64,000 bases of DNA, taken from the NCBI GenBank assembly GCA_022340865.1, contig JAJDNC010000070.1, forward strand, positions 1-64,000, given 5' to 3'. Under the pieces are notes generated by a model. It was not told where the DNA came from, searched no databases, and saw nothing but the letters and a program-made list of their open reading frames with translations. The number at the start of each line of letters is the position of its first letter. The first letter of the stretch is position 1. The translations under genes were made by a program, and so were the position numbers. The stretch comes from Gemmatimonadota bacterium. GTDB lineage: Bacteria; Gemmatimonadota; Gemmatimonadetes; Longimicrobiales; Gaopeijiaceae. Below, piece by piece: positions 9,528 through 18,136 of this stretch.

Positions 9528-10887
9528 GTTCAGGCCTACACGCCACGTTACGGGGAGCGACGTGGCGCGAGAGACGATCCTCAGATCCGTCGAGGTGCTC
9601 CGCCTTCCAGCGCATGGCGTCGTGGATGCGTCTCCTCCCGCTGGGATGGTCGAAGAAGACGATCTCCTCGAGGTGGCCCGGATCCAGCTTGCGGTACTCC
9701 CCGAGCTTCAGCGTGACCAGGGCCATGCCGTCGGGCTGCCGGGCGGCGTTCAGCCCGAAGATGTCGGCTTCCTCCTCCTGCATGCGCGTGAAGCTGTTGG
9801 TCACCGGCGTGAGCACGAAGAGGAGCGTGCCGAGGATGAGCGCCAGGAGGGGGAGGCTCGCCAGGTCGTCCACGCCCCGTATGCGCCAGGCGGGGCCCCA
9901 CCGTGCGAGGGCCCACGCCGACAGGCGGCTCAGCAACGCGAAGACGATGACGGTGACGACGCCCAGGAAGAGGAGGGCCGTGTAGACGTGGTTGAGGACG
10001 TAGTGGCCCATCTCGTGGCCCATGACGGCCTCGATCTCGGGAAGCGTCGCGCGGCGGAGCAGGTTGTCGTTGAGGGTGATGCGCTCGGTACCCAGGAAGC
10101 CGCTCACGTTGGCGCTCACCCGCGTGGTCTGCTTCGACGCGTCGACGACGTACACGTCCGAGGCCGGGATCCCGTTGGCTCGGGCCATGCGCAGGATCGG
10201 CTCGCGGACGGCCGGGTCCTCGAGCTTCGTGTACTTGTTGAAGAGCGGCGCGATGTACACCGGGGTGATGAGGGCCCCCACGGCCAGCGAGACGATGGTC
10301 AGCGCGCTGCCCCACATCCACCAACTCCGGCGCGCGCGCCTCAGGACCGCGTAGAGCCCCCACACGAACAGCCCTCCCAGGACGATGCCCAGCACGAGGG
10401 TCTTGAGCTCATCGCCCAGCCAACCGCCCAGCGTCTGCGTGCCCAGGCCGTACTGACGCTCACGGTAGAAGTTCTGGTAGAGGGCCAGCGGGAACTCGAT
10501 GGCGGAGGTGACGACGAGGAACTGGATCCAGTAGGTCATCACCTGCAGCGGGCGGAAGCGCGTGACCCGCTCCGCGAGATCCCTCATGCGCGCCGACCAT
10601 CCGGCCGCGAGGAGCAGGATGTAGGTGGCCGCCGACAGGAGGAAGTTCCAGAGCAGCAGCCAGTAGCCACCCTCGGAATACGCGTCGGACCGGGCTCGCT
10701 GATCGGGGGGCACCGTGGCCAGATAGGCGTCTGTGGCAGCCTCGGGGTCGAAGTGGTCGCCGGCCCGGGCGGCGGCGGGGATGGTCGGGAGGGTGTCCGC
10801 AACCTGTGCGCCTGCCCGCCCCGGCGCGGCGCCCAGCGCAAGGCACAAGACGGCGCAGACCACGCGATGCAGGCGCACGGCCTTCAC
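9421..10887 (-). CDS. M48 family membrane metallopeptidase, Ste24/CAAX-protease-like
   Basis: Predicted 488 aa. The GTG start at 10887 overlaps the TGA of the upstream TPR gene by four bases (GTGA), implying translational coupling. A signal or first membrane segment is followed by several membrane helices, the zinc motif HEMGH (residues 291-295) and a downstream EEEADIFG supplying the third ligand. This is the Ste24/HtpX-like fold used for membrane protein quality control or peptide trimming. The last ~50 residues, after KAEHLDGS, are low-complexity and antisense to the neighbouring gene. Confidence 0.88.
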   Translation of the reverse strand: MKAVRLHRVVCAVLCLALGAAPGRAGAQVADTLPTIPAAARAGDHFDPEAATDAYLATVPPDQRARSDAYSEGGYWLLLWNFLLSAATYILLLAAGWSARMRDLAERVTRFRPLQVMTYWIQFLVVTSAIEFPLALYQNFYRERQYGLGTQTLGGWLGDELKTLVLGIVLGGLFVWGLYAVLRRARRSWWMWGSALTIVSLAVGALITPVYIAPLFNKYTKLEDPAVREPILRMARANGIPASDVYVVDASKQTTRVSANVSGFLGTERITLNDNLLRRATLPEIEAVMGHEMGHYVLNHVYTALLFLGVVTVIVFALLSRLSAWALARWGPAWRIRGVDDLASLPLLALILGTLLFVLTPVTNSFTRMQEEEADIFGLNAARQPDGMALVTLKLGEYRKLDPGHLEEIVFFDHPSGRRRIHDAMRWKAEHLDGSEDRLSRHVAPRNVACRPELTPLPCPRAESSARPAASAAPASADTAIPAPRRSR

Positions 10888-11774
10888 CCTTCCTGGCCCA
10901 GCTCCAGCTTCTCGCGCACGAAGCGACGTACGAACGCGGCCGGCGGGTTGTGGGCGCGCGCCATGTCGTACGCCTTCCGGTACAGGGAGTCGGCCTCCTG
11001 CTTCCGCCCCGCACGCTCGTAGGTCATGGCCAGCAGGCAGTTCATGAAGGGGTCGCGGCTGTTTCCCCTCATGGATACGGCCTTCGTGAGGTCGGCCTCC
11101 GCGGCCTTCAGGTCGCCGGTGTAGAGCGCCACGTACCCGGTGAGGTAGGGGAAGAAGCGCTCCTGCTGCGCGGCCATGGCGCTGTCGCTGTCCAGGGCGC
11201 GCCGGGCGTCGGCGATCTGGCGCATGGCCTCCTGCTTGTCGCCCCGGCGCGCGGCGATGCGTCCCAGCGCATGGGCGAGCCGGAAGTTCCAGAGGCTCTC
11301 GGGGTGCGTACGCGGTGCCGGCTCCTTGCTGCCCAGCTCGTACCCGCGCCGATACCACTGCTCGGCCGCGTCCAGATCCCCGGCGTCGATGCATACCCGG
11401 GCCCCTTCGTCGGCCATCTCGCCTTCCTGGTAGTACGCGTTCTGGGGATCGGCCTGCTCCCGGGTCTTCCAGTAGTCGATGACCTTCTGCTCGTACTCGA
11501 CGGTCTTGGCGCAGTCCCCGGCGAAGGCCCAGGACATGGCCATGGCACGCTCGGCGGCGGCCTTTGCGGCCGGGTCGGTGGCCGAGTCGATCACCGACTG
11601 ATAGATGGCCCGCGCCTGGGCGGTCTTGCCCTGCAGATCGAGCTGGGCCGCGTCGCGCAGCGGACCCGCCTGGCCACCGCGGCCCTGCGCGAACACGGGA
11701 TGGGTGGGGAGGAGCGCCGCTGTCACGAGAAGCGCGGCCGGCAGCCATGCGCGAGAGCGCAACGGTGTGGTCAT
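10884..11774 (-). CDS. Exported TPR-repeat protein
   Basis: Predicted 296 aa. The ATG at 11774 is chosen over 11831 because it opens a signal peptide (AALLVTAALLPTHPVFAQG). The mature part consists of helical repeats with TPR character, such as DLDAAEQWYRRGYELG and GDLKAAEADLTKAVS. It is the first gene of a two-gene operon, overlapping the M48 protease start, so it could be a periplasmic partner or scaffold for that protease. This functional link is inferred from the overlap only. Confidence 0.75.
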   Translation of the reverse strand: MTTPLRSRAWLPAALLVTAALLPTHPVFAQGRGGQAGPLRDAAQLDLQGKTAQARAIYQSVIDSATDPAAKAAAERAMAMSWAFAGDCAKTVEYEQKVIDYWKTREQADPQNAYYQEGEMADEGARVCIDAGDLDAAEQWYRRGYELGSKEPAPRTHPESLWNFRLAHALGRIAARRGDKQEAMRQIADARRALDSDSAMAAQQERFFPYLTGYVALYTGDLKAAEADLTKAVSMRGNSRDPFMNCLLAMTYERAGRKQEADSLYRKAYDMARAHNPPAAFVRRFVREKLELGQEG

Positions 11775-11881
11775 GATCGCCTCCGGGGCGGGGGTGGGAC
11801 GTGGGACCAACGTACGCGGGGCACCCGGCACCCCGACAGCCCTGGTCGGCCGGCCGGGGAGCGCATAATCTCGGCGCAGCC

Positions 11882-12493
11882 ATGAGCTACGCTTCTCCTG
11901 TTGCCGCCATGCTCGTCGGCGGGCTGGTGCCGTCGGTGGGCTTCATGTACCTGGCGCGCTCCGCGCGCGGACGCGCGCTGCTCGCCCGGACCCGGGGACG
12001 CACGCTGGCCGTGCTCGCCGTTCTGGTGGTCGGGGCGTGTGTCGCCACCATCTACTTCGTCACCCTCCGCGTCCTGGGCTCCCTGCACCACGCGGGACCG
12101 CATCGTCTCCCCTACCCCTCCACCTTGGTCTTCCTGCTCTTCGGTCTCGTGGTGGGGCTCTTCCTGGCCGTCCCCCCCACCGTGCTCGCGTGGGTGGACG
12201 AGCGCTCCCGGGCCCGGGCCCGGAGCAGGCGCAAGGGCCATGCTCCCACCAGGGAAGAGCGTCGCGCTTTCGCCGAGGATCTGGCCCGGCAGATCCGCGA
12301 GCTGAGCGTTCCGCGCAGGGACGTGCGGGTCAGGGTCGGAGGGGACGGAGACCGGGTGCTCCTCGTCGAGGGGCCGCTGGATGCCCAGGAAGGAGAGAAG
12401 CTCACCACCGTCCTCCGCTCCGACCTGCGGGAGCTCGGGTTCAAGCGCGTGGAGGGATCCGGAGGAAAGAGGGACTGGTGGACCCCGGTGTGA
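11882..12493 (+). CDS. Small membrane protein of unknown function
   Basis: Predicted 203 aa. Three hydrophobic segments lie at about residues 5-27, 39-62 and 80-102. A soluble, strongly basic C-terminal half follows (RARARSRRKGH, then a small alpha/beta stretch ending GGKRDWWTPV). I do not recognise the family. It is divergent from the TPR/M48 operon and converges with pgl, with only four bases between the two stops. Confidence 0.6.
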   Translation: MSYASPVAAMLVGGLVPSVGFMYLARSARGRALLARTRGRTLAVLAVLVVGACVATIYFVTLRVLGSLHHAGPHRLPYPSTLVFLLFGLVVGLFLAVPPTVLAWVDERSRARARSRRKGHAPTREERRAFAEDLARQIRELSVPRRDVRVRVGGDGDRVLLVEGPLDAQEGEKLTTVLRSDLRELGFKRVEGSGGKRDWWTPV

Positions 12494-12497
12494 CGCG

Positions 12498-13199
12498 TCA
12501 GGCCGACGCCGCGTCGCCCTCGATGTCCGCGGATGCCGCGGCGTCCAGGAGCCACACGCCCTGCCGGGCGAGCTGAGCCGGACATGAGCGCGGCTCCCAC
12601 GGTCCCTGGAGCGCCCGTGCCACAGGAGCAGCCTTCGCCTCGCCGCGTGCGAGAACGAGGACGTGTCGGGCCGACGCGAGCACCGGGGGAGTGACCGTGA
12701 GCCGTGCAAGGCGGGTCCCCTCCGCCGGGACCTCGGCGACCCGCAGCTCATGCTCCGTGAGCGCGGACCCTCCGGGAAACAGCGACGCGGTGTGCCCGTC
12801 CTTCCCGATGCCCAGGAGGAGCACCGGCAGGGGATCCGGAAGGACCCTGGCATAGTCCGCGGCCGCGGCCGCCAGATTCCCCCGATCGGCCTCCATGCGG
12901 AAGACCCGGGCCGGATCGATGCCGGCCGGCGCCACCAGGCTCTCCATCACCATGCGGTAGTTGCTCTCGGGATGGTCCGGCGGGACGGCCCGCTCGTCGC
13001 CGAAGTAGATCTCCACGCGGTCCCAGGCGAGGCCTCCCCGGGCCGCCAGCCACTCGTACACGGGCCTGGGCGTGTTGCCCCCGGACAGGGCCATCCGGGC
13101 CACGCCATCCTGGGCCTCGGCGGCCGCGCGCCGGACCACCTCGGCGATGTGCGTGCCGGCGGCCTCGACCCACGCGTCCCCGGACGGTGCGCCCGTCAT
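12498..13199 (-). CDS. pgl: 6-phosphogluconolactonase
   Basis: Predicted 233 aa. The ATG at 13199 is preferred to the GTG at 13211 because GGAGGG lies five bases upstream of it. It hydrolyses 6-phosphogluconolactone to 6-phosphogluconate in the oxidative pentose phosphate pathway. Family motifs are present: LSGGNTPRPVYEWL near the N-terminus, YFGDERAVPPDHPESNYRM, and GKDGHTASLFPG near residue 140. Glucose-6-phosphate dehydrogenase and 6-phosphogluconate dehydrogenase are not next to it. Confidence 0.9.
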   Translation of the reverse strand: MTGAPSGDAWVEAAGTHIAEVVRRAAAEAQDGVARMALSGGNTPRPVYEWLAARGGLAWDRVEIYFGDERAVPPDHPESNYRMVMESLVAPAGIDPARVFRMEADRGNLAAAAADYARVLPDPLPVLLLGIGKDGHTASLFPGGSALTEHELRVAEVPAEGTRLARLTVTPPVLASARHVLVLARGEAKAAPVARALQGPWEPRSCPAQLARQGVWLLDAAASADIEGDAASA

Positions 13200-13711
13200 G
13201 CGACCCTCCACCAGCGCACGTCCCGGTCCCCGGCCGCTTTAGGGTCTCCCGCGACGAAGGCGTGGCCCGCCACCTCGCACCCGCCGCGCGGGGATCCCTG
13301 CAACACGTTGCCGTCCGTCCGTCCGAGTCCCATCAGCTCGATTCCCACCACGCCTCCCAATCGGTCGTTTCCGTTCCGGGAGACCCCGACGGCCTGCCTC
13401 GCCGCGGGGATCCCACGGTCCGCTCTCCGAGTGTCGCGTGCTCTGCACTACCCCGCTTGCAGCCATTTGTACGATTTGCCCGGCGACCGCCGACGTCGTT
13501 AGGGTGCAGGGCGAACACTCCCGAGTATCCAGAGACGGCTCAACGCCATGCAACAGTCCCTCCGGGCCGAACGAAGCCCTGCGGCCTTCCGCGGCAGGAC
13601 AGACCCCGACCGGACCGCGCACCCGCCGCGGCCGGCGGCCTCCGTGCACGGAGGCCGAGCGGGAGGCGCTGCATCCGGTCTCCCGGCCGGATTTTGAGCT
13701 CCGGGGACGCC
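13200..13711. other. 512-bp intergenic region between divergent pgl and mscS
   Basis: One + frame is open through this stretch into mscS, but its translation is Arg/Pro/Ser-rich with no family character, so it is read as non-coding. It must hold the promoters for pgl and for the mscS/GH100 pair. I could not identify convincing -35/-10 pairs or an RNA gene here. Confidence 0.5.
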
Positions 13712-14773
13712 ATGGACTACCTGCATCGGTCCCTCCTCGGCAACACCGTCCTCTCCTGGGGATCGGCGGTGCTGGTCACGATCCTGGCCTTCGTGGCATT
13801 CAGGCTCCTGGCCGTCACCGCCGCCGCCCGCCTGGCTCGCTTCGCCAAGCATACCCGCACCGAGTGGGACGACATCGTCGCCGCGGCGCTGAGCCGCACG
13901 AAGGCGTTGCTCCTCTTCCTGCTGTCGGCCTACGCCGGCTCGACGATCCTGACCATCGGGCCGGGGTTGCGCAGGGGCCTGCGGGACGTGGCCGTCGTGG
14001 CGCTCCTGCTTCAGACCGGACTGTGGCTGAGCTCGGGGATCCGCCGGTGGGTCGCTATCCAACGCAAGGACCGCCCTCCGGAGGAAGCCGCCACCGTCAT
14101 GACGATGAACGTCTTCGGCGTGGCGGCCCGGCTGGTTCTCTGGTCCATGGTGGTCATCCTGTCTCTGGACACCCTGGGCGTGAACGTGTCCGCGCTGGTG
14201 GCCGGGCTCGGGGTGGGAGGCGTCGCGGTGGCCCTCGCGGCCCAGAGCGTTCTCGCCGACCTGTTCGCGTCGCTGTCCATCGTCTTCGACCGCCCGTTCG
14301 TCCTGGGGGACTTCCTCATCGTCGGCGACCTCCTGGGTAGCGTCGAGGAGATCGGCCTCAAGACCACCAGGCTCCGGAGCCTCTCGGGGGAGCAGCTCGT
14401 CTTCTCCAATACGGACCTCCTGGGGAGCCGCATCCGCAACTACGGACGGATGTACGAGCGCCGGGTCGTCTTCAGCGTCGGTGTCACCTACCAGACGCCC
14501 CGCGAGAAGCTCGAGCACATCCCCGTCATCATCCGCGAGGCGATTCTGAAGCAGGGCGACCGGGTGCGCTTCGACCGCGCGCACCTTCAGAGCTTCGGAG
14601 ACTTCGCCATCGTCTTCGAGAGCGTCTATTATGTGCTGGTGGCCGACTACACCGCGTACATGGACGTGCAACAGGACATCTACCTGACCATCCACGAACG
14701 CTTCGAGGCGGAAAGCATCGAGTTCGCCTATCCGACCCAGACCTTGTTCCTCGAGAAGCAGGTGAGCGAATAG
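13712..14773 (+). CDS. MscS-family mechanosensitive ion channel
   Basis: Predicted 353 aa. The ATG at 13712 is the first start giving a plausible membrane protein. Four to five hydrophobic helices precede the pore-lining signature ALVAGLGVGGVAVALAAQS, then the beta-domain DRPFVLGDFLIVGDLLGSVEEIGLKTTRLR, given here as two runs of the conserved MscS domain. It should open under hypo-osmotic stress. Its stop is immediately followed by the GH100 start, so the two genes form an operon; the partner enzyme handles sugars that may act as osmolytes. Confidence 0.9.
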   Translation: MDYLHRSLLGNTVLSWGSAVLVTILAFVAFRLLAVTAAARLARFAKHTRTEWDDIVAAALSRTKALLLFLLSAYAGSTILTIGPGLRRGLRDVAVVALLLQTGLWLSSGIRRWVAIQRKDRPPEEAATVMTMNVFGVAARLVLWSMVVILSLDTLGVNVSALVAGLGVGGVAVALAAQSVLADLFASLSIVFDRPFVLGDFLIVGDLLGSVEEIGLKTTRLRSLSGEQLVFSNTDLLGSRIRNYGRMYERRVVFSVGVTYQTPREKLEHIPVIIREAILKQGDRVRFDRAHLQSFGDFAIVFESVYYVLVADYTAYMDVQQDIYLTIHERFEAESIEFAYPTQTLFLEKQVSE

Positions 14774-16183
14774 ATGGCCGGCAACGCCCTGGAGGCGCAG
14801 GCATGGGATCTCCTGAACCATGCTCGAGTCACCCTCGGCGGGCGGGCCATAGGGGTGCGTGCGTCCACCGACGAATCCCTCGGCACGCTGAACTACGATC
14901 GCTGCTTCGTGCGGGACTTCGCGGTGTGTGCGCCGGCCTTCCTGCTTCGGAACGAGGCCGGGATCGTGCGGGACTTCCTGGTGACGGTCAACGCGCTACA
15001 GGCCCGCGAGGGGGGGCTGCGCGCGTACGAGCCCCGGCAGGGCCTGATGCCGGCCAGCTTCCGGCCGATGCCGGGCGGCGACGGCCACACCCTGGACGCC
15101 GACTACGGTGAGGAGTCCATCGCGCGGGTGACTCCCGTGGACTCCGTCTTCTGGTGGCTGATCACCTTGCGCGCCTACACACGGGCCTCCGGCGACGCGG
15201 AGCTCGCCCGCACGGAAGCGTTCCAGCAGACCATACGGAGGATTCTGCACCTGGTGCTCACGGGCAGCTTCGAGATGTTCCCGACGCTGCTCGTTCCCGA
15301 AGGCTCGTTCATGATCGACCGACGCATGGGCGTGTACGGACATCCTCTGGAGGTCCAATCTCTCTTCTTCGCGGCCCTGCGTGCCGCGGATGAGCTGCTC
15401 ACCGGGGACGACGGGCCTGGCGACGCGGCTCGGGAGCGTCTGCGCAACCTCCGCCTGCACGTGGCGCGGCACTACTGGCTCGATCGGACGACGCTGGACC
15501 GGCTCCGCGAGGAGGGCCGCGATCAGTTCGGCGAACGCGTGATGAACGTCTACAATGTCTTCCCCGAGTCCATTCCACGCTGGGTGGAGGAGTGGCTTCC
15601 CGCGGACGCCGGGTACCTGGCGGGGAACATCGGTCCCGGGCGGATCGACTTCCGGTTCTTCGCCCAGGGGAACCTCGTAGCGGTGACCGCGGGCCTCGCC
15701 GACCACGACGAGGCCCTCCGGCTCATGAAGCTCTACGACGAGCGTTGGGACGACCTGGTGGGCAAGGCGCCGCTGCGCATCGTCTATCCCGCGCTGAAGG
15801 GCGAGGTGTGGAAGGTCATGACCGGGGCCGACGCGAAGAACGGACCCTGGCAGTACCACAACGGCGGGCGTTGGCCATGCCTGCTCTGGTCGTTCGCGCC
15901 CGCCGCCATCGCCACCGGGCGCACGGACCTCCTGGAGCGCGCCGTCGCGGCGGCGGAGAAGCGTCTGGGCGAGGATCGCTGGCCCGAGTACTACGACGGC
16001 CGGAGAGGTGCGCGTCCGGGCAAGCTGGCCCGCAGGCTGCAGAGCTGGTCCATGGCCGCGTACCTCTACGCGAAGGCGTGCCTGCGTGACCCGGCGGCAG
16101 CCGACCTCTACCGGTGGGACGAGGACGTGGAGCCCGAAGACGCCACGCCGGCGCGCTTCCGGAGCTCGCCCTCGACCGCCTGA
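14774..16183 (+). CDS. Glycoside hydrolase family 100 (alkaline/neutral invertase)-like
   Basis: Predicted 469 aa. The ATG directly follows the TAG of mscS. Motifs match the alkaline/neutral invertases of cyanobacteria and plants: LNYDRCFVRDF near residue 39, RVTPVDSVFWWLITLRAY with the probable catalytic Asp at 123, MFPTLLVPEGSFMIDRRMG and GHPLEVQSLFFAALRA. The family hydrolyses sucrose to glucose and fructose in the cytoplasm. Sucrose is a compatible solute in many bacteria, which fits the coupling to an osmotic channel. The signature stretches make this call strong. Confidence 0.88.
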   Translation: MAGNALEAQAWDLLNHARVTLGGRAIGVRASTDESLGTLNYDRCFVRDFAVCAPAFLLRNEAGIVRDFLVTVNALQAREGGLRAYEPRQGLMPASFRPMPGGDGHTLDADYGEESIARVTPVDSVFWWLITLRAYTRASGDAELARTEAFQQTIRRILHLVLTGSFEMFPTLLVPEGSFMIDRRMGVYGHPLEVQSLFFAALRAADELLTGDDGPGDAARERLRNLRLHVARHYWLDRTTLDRLREEGRDQFGERVMNVYNVFPESIPRWVEEWLPADAGYLAGNIGPGRIDFRFFAQGNLVAVTAGLADHDEALRLMKLYDERWDDLVGKAPLRIVYPALKGEVWKVMTGADAKNGPWQYHNGGRWPCLLWSFAPAAIATGRTDLLERAVAAAEKRLGEDRWPEYYDGRRGARPGKLARRLQSWSMAAYLYAKACLRDPAAADLYRWDEDVEPEDATPARFRSSPSTA

Positions 16184-16241
16184 CCCTCCCGGCCGAGGGG
16201 CGCAGGAGGGGACGGGTCTTCCCGACGAGGCACGAACGGTG

Positions 16242-16634
16242 TCACTCCTCCCGACTCCGATACTCGAACAGCTCCACGAGATTCCCCGACGGATCCTCTA
16301 GCAGGACCTGATTGCCCCCCACCCCGACGACGACCTCGCTCCGGAAGGTCGCCCCCGCGCTGCGGAGGCGCTCGACCTCGGCACCCAGGTCGTCCACGGC
16401 GAGATGGAACCGGTTCCACCCTCCCGGCTCGGGCACGGAGCCGTCCGGCAGGGCCGCTCCGCCCCCGCCGGCCCCCGGAGCGCTCAGGAGCAGCTGCAGG
16501 TCTCCACGGGACAGCATGGCGAACACCGGGGCGGGATGGAGATCGAGCTCGAACCCCAGAAGTCCCGTGTAGAACGCAATGGCCTCGTCGACGTCGTTGA
16601 CGATGTAGCGCACGGTCACGGGGGCCACGGGCAT
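16242..16634 (-). CDS. VOC (glyoxalase/bleomycin-resistance) family protein
   Basis: Predicted 130 aa. It shows the paired beta-alpha-beta-beta-beta modules of the vicinal oxygen chelate fold: VRYIVNDVDEAIAFYTGLLG at the start and FHLAVDDLGAEVERL then QVLLEDPSGNLVELFEY at the end. The last Glu and central His are typical metal-ligand positions. A Gly/Ala-rich linker lies in the middle. Substrate unknown. It is seven bases downstream of the aldo/keto reductase and probably co-transcribed with it. Confidence 0.85.
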   Translation of the reverse strand: MPVAPVTVRYIVNDVDEAIAFYTGLLGFELDLHPAPVFAMLSRGDLQLLLSAPGAGGGGAALPDGSVPEPGGWNRFHLAVDDLGAEVERLRSAGATFRSEVVVGVGGNQVLLEDPSGNLVELFEYRSREE

Positions 16635-16640
16635 CTCTCC

Positions 16641-17633
16641 CTATCGGTCCAGCGCCGCCATTCCGGCCGCGGTGTAGCGGTCACCCCGAACGCGGGCGGC
16701 AAGGGGCTCCAGGCGCGCGAGGTCCGAGTCGGTGAGCTCCACGTCCACGGCTCCCAGGTTCTCCTCCAGGTGGCCGAGCGTCGTCGTGCCGGGAATCGTC
16801 ACCACGTGCTCTCCCCCGGCGAGGACCCACGCCAGCGCCACCTGGGCGGGCGTCGCACCCTTCTCCTCGGCCACGCTCTTCACCGCCGCCACCAGCTCTG
16901 CGTTCCAGTCGAAGTTGTCGCCCTGGAAGCGCGGCTGCGACGCCGCGCGAAAGTCCTCCGGGTCGTCCAGGTGCTCCCTCGAGAAGCTCCCCGTGAGCAG
17001 CCCCCTTCCCAGCGGCGAGTACGCCACCAGCGTTACGCCCAGCTCCACGCACACGGGCAGGATCTCCGCCTCGATCTCTCTGCTGAAGAGCGAGTACTCT
17101 GTCTGCAGTGCCGTGATGGGATGCACGGCGTGGGCTCGACGCAGAGTACTCGCGGAAACCTCGGAGAGACCCAGCGCGCCCACCTTGCCTTCCTCCACCA
17201 GGCGGGACATGGCACCCACGGTCTCCTCGATGGGTGTCTTCGGGTCCAACCGGTGCAGGTAGTACAGATCGACGTGGTCCATGCGCAGGCGCGTCAGGCT
17301 TCCGGTGAACGCCCGGCGCATGTTCCGCTCCGACCCGTCCACCCCGAGGCGTGTGCCGTCGGGGGCGCGCAGAGGCCCGAACTTGGTGGCGATGGTGAGG
17401 CCGTCGCGCCGATGGGAGAGCGCCTTGCCCACCAGGCTCTCGTTTCGCCCCACGCCGTACATCTCGGCGGTGTCGAAGTGTGTGACGCCGCGGTCCACGG
17501 CTTCGCGGAGGAGCCGGACGGCATCCTCTTCCGGCGTCGGTGGTCCGTAGAACTCGGAGAGCCCCATGCAGCCGAGGCCCACCATGGAGACGTGAATGTC
17601 CGTCGTGCCGAGGCGGCGCGTTTCGGAGCCCAT
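16641..17633 (-). CDS. Aldo/keto reductase
   Basis: Predicted 330 aa, the usual size for the NADPH-dependent TIM-barrel reductases. The sequence begins RRLGTTDIHVSMVGLGCMG and has HFDTAEMYG (catalytic Asp and Tyr), ATKFG (catalytic Lys), DLYYLHRLD (catalytic His) and YSPLGRGLLTG. The late stretch ending EENLGAVDVELT matches the cofactor-binding C-terminus. It reduces aldehydes or ketones; the specific substrate cannot be read from sequence. It leads an apparent operon with the VOC protein. Confidence 0.9.
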   Translation of the reverse strand: MGSETRRLGTTDIHVSMVGLGCMGLSEFYGPPTPEEDAVRLLREAVDRGVTHFDTAEMYGVGRNESLVGKALSHRRDGLTIATKFGPLRAPDGTRLGVDGSERNMRRAFTGSLTRLRMDHVDLYYLHRLDPKTPIEETVGAMSRLVEEGKVGALGLSEVSASTLRRAHAVHPITALQTEYSLFSREIEAEILPVCVELGVTLVAYSPLGRGLLTGSFSREHLDDPEDFRAASQPRFQGDNFDWNAELVAAVKSVAEEKGATPAQVALAWVLAGGEHVVTIPGTTTLGHLEENLGAVDVELTDSDLARLEPLAARVRGDRYTAAGMAALDR

Positions 17634-17653
17634 GTTTCAGCTGCTCCTTTCTG

Positions 17654-18043
17654 CTATCGAATCCCGGTGTCGAAGCTGATGGTGACGCTGGTGTACGTCC
17701 CGGCGGCCACCTCCACCTGCTGATCCGACGCCCGGGGCAGGGGGTTGCCCGACTCCGGGTGGAGGACATAGCTCCCCGGCGCGAGGCCGACCCGGAAATG
17801 TCCGTCGGTGTCGGACCGCATCCGTGTGACCTGGCCGCCCCCGCCGTCCCGGACATCGATCCAGGCCTGATACGGCTGATCGGGGCAGGGGTTGCCCACC
17901 TGCTGCACGGGGCACATGGGGCCCAGGAGCACCTGTCCCTCGATGCCCTGGGGGGCTCCGGGACCCAGAACGAGCGAGGATCCCGCGCACCCGGAGAGGG
18001 CGACGAGAGCGAGCATGAAGACGGCGGACGTGGCTCTTTGCAT
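17654..18043 (-). CDS. Small lipoprotein with carboxypeptidase-regulatory-like beta domain
   Basis: Predicted 129 aa. The ATG at 18043 opens a lipoprotein signal ending ALVALSGC. The mature domain has the pattern IEGQVLLG, AWIDVRDG, SDTDGHFRVGLAPGSYVLHP and YTSVTISFD, a single transthyretin-like/CarboxypepD-regulatory beta sandwich. Four Cys besides the lipid anchor are possible only in part (CPVQQVGNPCPD), suggesting a disulfide. Function unknown; probably envelope-anchored. Confidence 0.7.
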   Translation of the reverse strand: MQRATSAVFMLALVALSGCAGSSLVLGPGAPQGIEGQVLLGPMCPVQQVGNPCPDQPYQAWIDVRDGGGGQVTRMRSDTDGHFRVGLAPGSYVLHPESGNPLPRASDQQVEVAAGTYTSVTISFDTGIR

Positions 18044-18136
18044 CACATTCTCGGGTTCTCGGGAGCCACCCCGGGACGGAGACACCCTTTCCTGGTACCC
18101 GCAGGGGCACGCCGGATCCCCTCCGGGGGCGCCTCC

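Noticed and set aside
10887-11883. Upstream in-frame extension of the M48 protease (to 11883)
   Set aside because: It would read antisense-frame sequence over the TPR gene; the GTGA overlap at 10887 and the following hydrophobic segment give a better start.
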